Shown here piece by piece: positions 60,817 through 64,000 of a stretch of DNA of 64,000 bases. The notes under the pieces are model-generated. The model was not told the origin of the DNA and made no database searches. It was given only the letters and a program-made list of their open reading frames with translations. Source of the stretch: Sphingopyxis sp. 2PD (GTDB lineage: Bacteria > Pseudomonadota > Alphaproteobacteria > Sphingomonadales > Sphingomonadaceae); the NCBI RefSeq assembly GCF_005503695.1, contig NZ_SCMU01000005.1, positions 62,001 to 126,000 of the forward strand. Direction: 5' to 3'. The position numbers were made by a program, and so were the translations under genes. Numbering within the stretch: the stretch's first letter is position 1; each line of letters begins with the position of its first letter.

Positions 60817-62907
60817 ATGCCCTTGCCCGAAGCCGGCCTCACCGCGGACAACCCGGTCGCGCCCGATGACCAGCGCCCCGCTGTGCCGCTGCGCAAGCAG
60901 GTGCGGCGTCTGGTCATGCAGCTTGGCCCGTCGCGCATGGCGGCAACGATCGTCTTCCTGCTCGTCGCGATCCTGATCGCGCGCTTCAGCTGGCAGATGC
61001 CGTTGATCGATGCCGCCGAGCGGGCACTTTATGACGCGCGCGCGACACTGATGGCGCCGCATGTCGAACAGGACAAACGCATCGTCCTGATCACCTATAA
61101 TGATGAAACCCTGTTCAACACCGGCATCCGGTCACCGCTCGACCGCACCCTCCTTGCCAATGCGCTCGGCAATATCGACCAGATGGGGGCAAAAGCGATC
61201 GGCATCGATATCGCGTTCGATTCGCCCCGGCCGGACGACGAGGTGCTGAAGACGCAGTTGCGCGCCATGACCACCCCGACCTGGCTCGCCTATGCCGAGC
61301 AGGCGAGTAATCCGAACACGATCTTTTACGAACAGCAGAAGTTTCTCGAAGCCTTCATCGCTGCGGTCGCGACCGACAAGACCAAACCGACCAGCGTGCT
61401 ATTTCGGACCGATGACGACAGCGTGATCCGCACTTGGCCCGACCGGCCCAAAAACCTGCCGCCGCTCATGTCGAACGCCATGGCGCCGGTCGATCCGGCC
61501 TTTGCGAATTTCCAGGGCAATATCCGTTTCCTGGTTCCCGCGCGCGCCGCCGCGGGACAGGAGGAGCCCGTTTTCGCCAATATCCCGATCGACACCTTTG
61601 CGATGCCCATGGACGCCGACATGCGCGCCGGGTTCGCCGAGCTGGTGAAAGACCGTTACGTCCTGATCGGCGGCGACATCATCGACAACGACCAGTTCAA
61701 CACCCCGCTCAGTCGTTTTACCGATCCGATCACCGGCCAACACGAAACGATGATCGGGCTGGAAGTTCACGCGCACATGCTGGCGCAGCAGCTCGACAAT
61801 GCGTGGTCACGGCCCCTGTCGGTTCCGGCGCTGTGGATCCTGGCGATCCTGATCGTGCTGGCGGGCGGGCTGACCAGCCTGATCGACCTGCGCGCGCGCT
61901 GGGTCGCGCTCGCCTTTTTCGGGCAGATGGCGTTTTTTGTCGCCTTCCCCTTCTGGTTGCAGGGACGCGGGGTTGATACGACGACGCTGCCCACCTTTGG
62001 CTGGGCGATCGGTTGGCTGTTTGGCTATGCGGCGGTCGGCACGGCCGCGCGCACAATCGGGTCGCGCCAGCGTGCCTTTGCCCAATCGGCGCTCGGCAAA
62101 TATCTGCCCGCCGACGTCGCGGCGCAGATCATGCGCGATCCCGACCAGCTGTCGCTGCACGGCGAACGGCGCAACATATTCTGCGTCTTTACCGACCTCG
62201 AGGGCTTCACGAAACTCAGCCATGCGGTCACCCCGGAAACCGTCGCGCGGTTGCTGAACGAATATCTCGATCGGCTGTCCGACATCGTGCTCGAACATGG
62301 CGGCACGATTGACAAGTTCGTCGGCGACGCCGTCGTCGCCTTCTGGGGCGCGCCGCTCAGCCGTCCCGACGACGGGCCAAAAGCCGCCGCCGCTGCGCTC
62401 GCCATGTATCAGGCCGGCGAGAAATACCGCGTTGACCTGGCCGCCGAAGATGTTCCGCCGATCGGCATGACGCGCGTCGGGTTGCACGTCGGCGATGCGA
62501 TCGTCGGCAATTTCGGCGGCGAAGGGCGCATCCAATATACCGCGCTTGGCGACAGCATGAACACCGCCTCGCGGCTCGAAGCCGCGAACAAGAGCCTGAA
62601 GACGGGTGTCCTGATCTCCGCCGAAGCCGCGGCGCGATCGGATCGCGACGATCTGGTACCGATGGGGCGGGTGACGCTGCGCGGCCGCGCCCAGCCCGTC
62701 GACGTTCTCTCTCCGCGCCCCGACCTTGCGCCGGAACAACGCGCGCGGATTGCGGCCATGGTCGCGGCGCACAGCGCGGGCGATAAAAATGCCTATGTGA
62801 CCTGTGCCACAGCAGCACAGGCCGAATTCGGTCAGGATCCAGCCATAATGTTTCTGATAGAACGTCTGAACAATACGAAGAATGGAGAAAGCTATGTCCT
62901 TTCCTGA
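60817..62907 (+). CDS. CHASE2-domain class III adenylate cyclase
   Basis: A 696-residue sensor cyclase. An N-terminal membrane segment (about 44-62) leads to an extracytoplasmic CHASE2 domain (about 75-320), then three membrane segments (about 335-430) and a cytoplasmic class III cyclase domain (about 445-650). Metal-binding Asp460 (FTDLEGFT) and Asp504 (FVGD), ATP-selecting Lys500 and Thr575, and the transition-state Asn582 and Arg586 are all present, so it should make cAMP. The start is 4 bp after the CHAT stop codon. The C-terminal 14 bases overlap the next gene. Confidence 0.93.
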   Translation: MPLPEAGLTADNPVAPDDQRPAVPLRKQVRRLVMQLGPSRMAATIVFLLVAILIARFSWQMPLIDAAERALYDARATLMAPHVEQDKRIVLITYNDETLFNTGIRSPLDRTLLANALGNIDQMGAKAIGIDIAFDSPRPDDEVLKTQLRAMTTPTWLAYAEQASNPNTIFYEQQKFLEAFIAAVATDKTKPTSVLFRTDDDSVIRTWPDRPKNLPPLMSNAMAPVDPAFANFQGNIRFLVPARAAAGQEEPVFANIPIDTFAMPMDADMRAGFAELVKDRYVLIGGDIIDNDQFNTPLSRFTDPITGQHETMIGLEVHAHMLAQQLDNAWSRPLSVPALWILAILIVLAGGLTSLIDLRARWVALAFFGQMAFFVAFPFWLQGRGVDTTTLPTFGWAIGWLFGYAAVGTAARTIGSRQRAFAQSALGKYLPADVAAQIMRDPDQLSLHGERRNIFCVFTDLEGFTKLSHAVTPETVARLLNEYLDRLSDIVLEHGGTIDKFVGDAVVAFWGAPLSRPDDGPKAAAAALAMYQAGEKYRVDLAAEDVPPIGMTRVGLHVGDAIVGNFGGEGRIQYTALGDSMNTASRLEAANKSLKTGVLISAEAAARSDRDDLVPMGRVTLRGRAQPVDVLSPRPDLAPEQRARIAAMVAAHSAGDKNAYVTCATAAQAEFGQDPAIMFLIERLNNTKNGESYVLS

Positions 62908-63652
62908 TCTGCCAAAGGGCCGCATTGCCCTCTCTGCCGCCGCGGCAATCATGGCGGTTGCGGTGGTCGGCAGCGCTGCCGCGCAATCGATGGTCGTCCG
63001 TTCAACCGGCCCGTCGGCGAGCAAATATCCGACGGGAGCCAAGCTGAAATCGGCCGACAAGCTGACCCTCGTCGCAGGCGACAAGGTCGTATTGATGCAG
63101 GCGGGCAAGACCCGCACCCTGTCCGGCCCCGGCACCTTTGGCGCCAGCGCCACGATCCAGACCAGCCAGTCGATGAGCGGAACCGTGACCCGGATGCTGG
63201 CCAAGGGGCCGACGATGCGATCGCGCGGCGGTTTTTCCCGTGGTCCCGGCGACACTGCACCGGTCGAGGCGCGCGCGCCGAACCTGTGGCTGCTCGACTA
63301 TCGCGAAGGCGGCACCTTCTGCGTCGCCAACCCGGCCACGTTGATGCTGTGGCGCCCCAATATGGAAGGCGACACCGCGCTGGAAATCGAAAGCGCGGGC
63401 AAAAAATCGACCGTCGCGATCGTCGATGGCGCCAATTTCCGCAAATGGCCGACCGATGTGCTGCCGGTGCAATATGGCGTCGACTACCGCTTGTCGGGTG
63501 GCGGCCTCGCGGCGCCGGTGACGGTGCGCTTTACCGCGCTCGAAAACGCGCCCGACACGGTCGAAGGATCGGTCGATATGCTGATGGCAAAAGGCTGCAC
63601 ACCGCAGCTCAATCGGCTGGTCGACGCAATGTCGGAATCTGAAGCAGGTTGA
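62894..63652 (+). CDS. Exported protein of unknown function in the CHAT locus
   Basis: A 252-residue protein with a signal peptide (about 1-32, RIALSAAAAIMAVAVVGSAAAQ). The N-terminal half has the FecR-like pattern of beta strands (LTLVAGDKVVLMQAGKTRTL then GPGTFG), and the second half contains LLDYREGGTFCVANP and KGCTPQLNRLV with two Cys residues. I do not recognise a defined family. ATG 62894 follows GGAGAAAGCT within the cyclase coding end and overlaps it by 14 bp, so it is translationally coupled. It should act in the periplasm with the CHAT protein and CHASE2 sensor. Confidence 0.78.
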   Translation: MSFPDLPKGRIALSAAAAIMAVAVVGSAAAQSMVVRSTGPSASKYPTGAKLKSADKLTLVAGDKVVLMQAGKTRTLSGPGTFGASATIQTSQSMSGTVTRMLAKGPTMRSRGGFSRGPGDTAPVEARAPNLWLLDYREGGTFCVANPATLMLWRPNMEGDTALEIESAGKKSTVAIVDGANFRKWPTDVLPVQYGVDYRLSGGGLAAPVTVRFTALENAPDTVEGSVDMLMAKGCTPQLNRLVDAMSESEAG

Positions 63653-63666
63653 GGCAAACGGATTTG

Positions 63667-63736
63667 GCCGGGCATTGAACCCGGTCGAGCCATCTGATAC
63701 TAAACGGGCGAAAATCTGCCGCTAACAATCGGCAGA
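63667..63736. terminator. Two hairpins between the CHAT locus genes
   Basis: CCGGG and CCCGG (63668-63683) form a short stem, and TCTGCCG (63715-63721) pairs with CGGCAGA (63730-63736), followed by the pyrimidine run CCTTTCCTT. They lie in the 188-bp gap before the TpsB-like gene and might end the upstream transcript or attenuate it. No other feature is seen in the gap. Confidence 0.35.
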
Positions 63737-63840
63737 ACCTTTCCTTGGGTCGAACAATTCGCGCTGCCCGGCTTTGCGGCAGAGCCATATGAATTTCCGC
63801 ACCGCGATTTCGCGGTCGCGTTCGTACTTAAGGGGTGGTG

Positions 63841-64000
63841 ATGATCAAGGGGGATGTGGGATATATTGCGCGCGGGCGGCCGAAACGGGCGGGGCTGCGG
63901 CGAACGCTGATCGGTTCGGCCGGACTGGTCGCGGCAGCGATGCCCGCCGCGACGCTGGCGCAGGTCACCCCGCAGATCCCGACGCGCGAGGAAATCCAGC
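63841..64000 (+). CDS. Probable ShlB/FhaC/HecB-family outer-membrane transporter, 5' end only
   Basis: Only 53 residues are visible before the window ends. They show a basic N-terminus with a signal peptide (IGSAGLVAAAMPAATLAQ) followed by VTPQIPTREEIQ, the typical start of sphingomonad TpsB proteins before their POTRA domain (recalled). TpsB proteins are outer-membrane barrels that export large haemagglutinin-type partners. An AAGGGG site lies about 10 bp before the ATG. The assignment depends on the short segment and on the CHAT/CHASE2 neighbours, so it is tentative. Confidence 0.55.
   Translation, partial: MIKGDVGYIARGRPKRAGLRRTLIGSAGLVAAAMPAATLAQVTPQIPTREEIQ

Noticed and set aside
1-64000. 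tRNA genes, rRNA, CRISPR arrays, IS elements or prophage
   Set aside because: No tRNA T-arm with acceptor pairing, no regularly spaced direct repeats, and no transposase, integrase or phage structural gene were seen by eye.

Overview
This is a GC-rich, gene-dense stretch of bacterial chromosome. Gene content points to an alphaproteobacterium, most likely Sphingomonadales and close to Sphingopyxis: an UrcA protein, an S46 dipeptidyl-peptidase, a lone dnaN, a DUF1476 (zeta-type ATPase inhibitor) gene, an MlaE with fused STAS domain, and many palindromic intergenic repeats. That placement is inferred from recalled family distributions, not from a search. I see no rRNA, tRNA, insertion sequence, prophage or CRISPR array.

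Layout. 1-4104: a truncated PdaC-like lipoprotein, then M17 aminopeptidase, NlpC/P60 and argC. 4291-9976: a PQQ-type sugar dehydrogenase, dnaN, and a LysR regulator facing an UrcA gene. 10212-14088: a TbpB-like lipoprotein in locally AT-richer DNA, rlmN, a small beta-barrel protein, a lipoprotein and a YnfA-like protein. 14236-18340: tesA facing a ybbA/ybbP-type ABC pair. 18337-23930: exporter, Tat-exported HExxH protein, and the thrS-phosphoesterase-AraC operon. 24080-25404: a MerC protein and a small membrane module with its own XRE regulator and two matched operators. 25410-29695: hydrolases, thioesterase, and gloA followed by gloB. 29782-31791: an HxlR regulator facing an SDR/HCCA-isomerase operon across a perfect palindrome. 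31838-41849: DUF3011 protein, murA, hydrolase, DMT exporter, threonine aldolase, argG, S46 peptidase and DUF1801. 42068-45551: molybdo-oxidoreductase with its cytochrome b, and an acyl-CoA synthetase. 45629-50259: lgt-midA-GNAT-pgeF and an anion transporter. 50441-57504: a cystathionine-synthase-type enzyme, a HAD phosphatase, the mla lipid-transport operon, and grxD-bolA-DUF1476.

57714-64000 is the most unusual part. An exported CHAT-domain protease-like protein, a CHASE2-sensor adenylate cyclase, a small exported protein and the start of a probable ShlB/FhaC-type outer-membrane transporter lie in a row. They look like a surface-protein secretion and signalling locus that continues beyond the right edge.

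Ten intergenic palindromic repeats of roughly 65-190 bp recur through the window. Six of the ten lie between convergent genes. One sits inside the ybbA-ybbP operon and appears to provide the permease's ribosome binding site.
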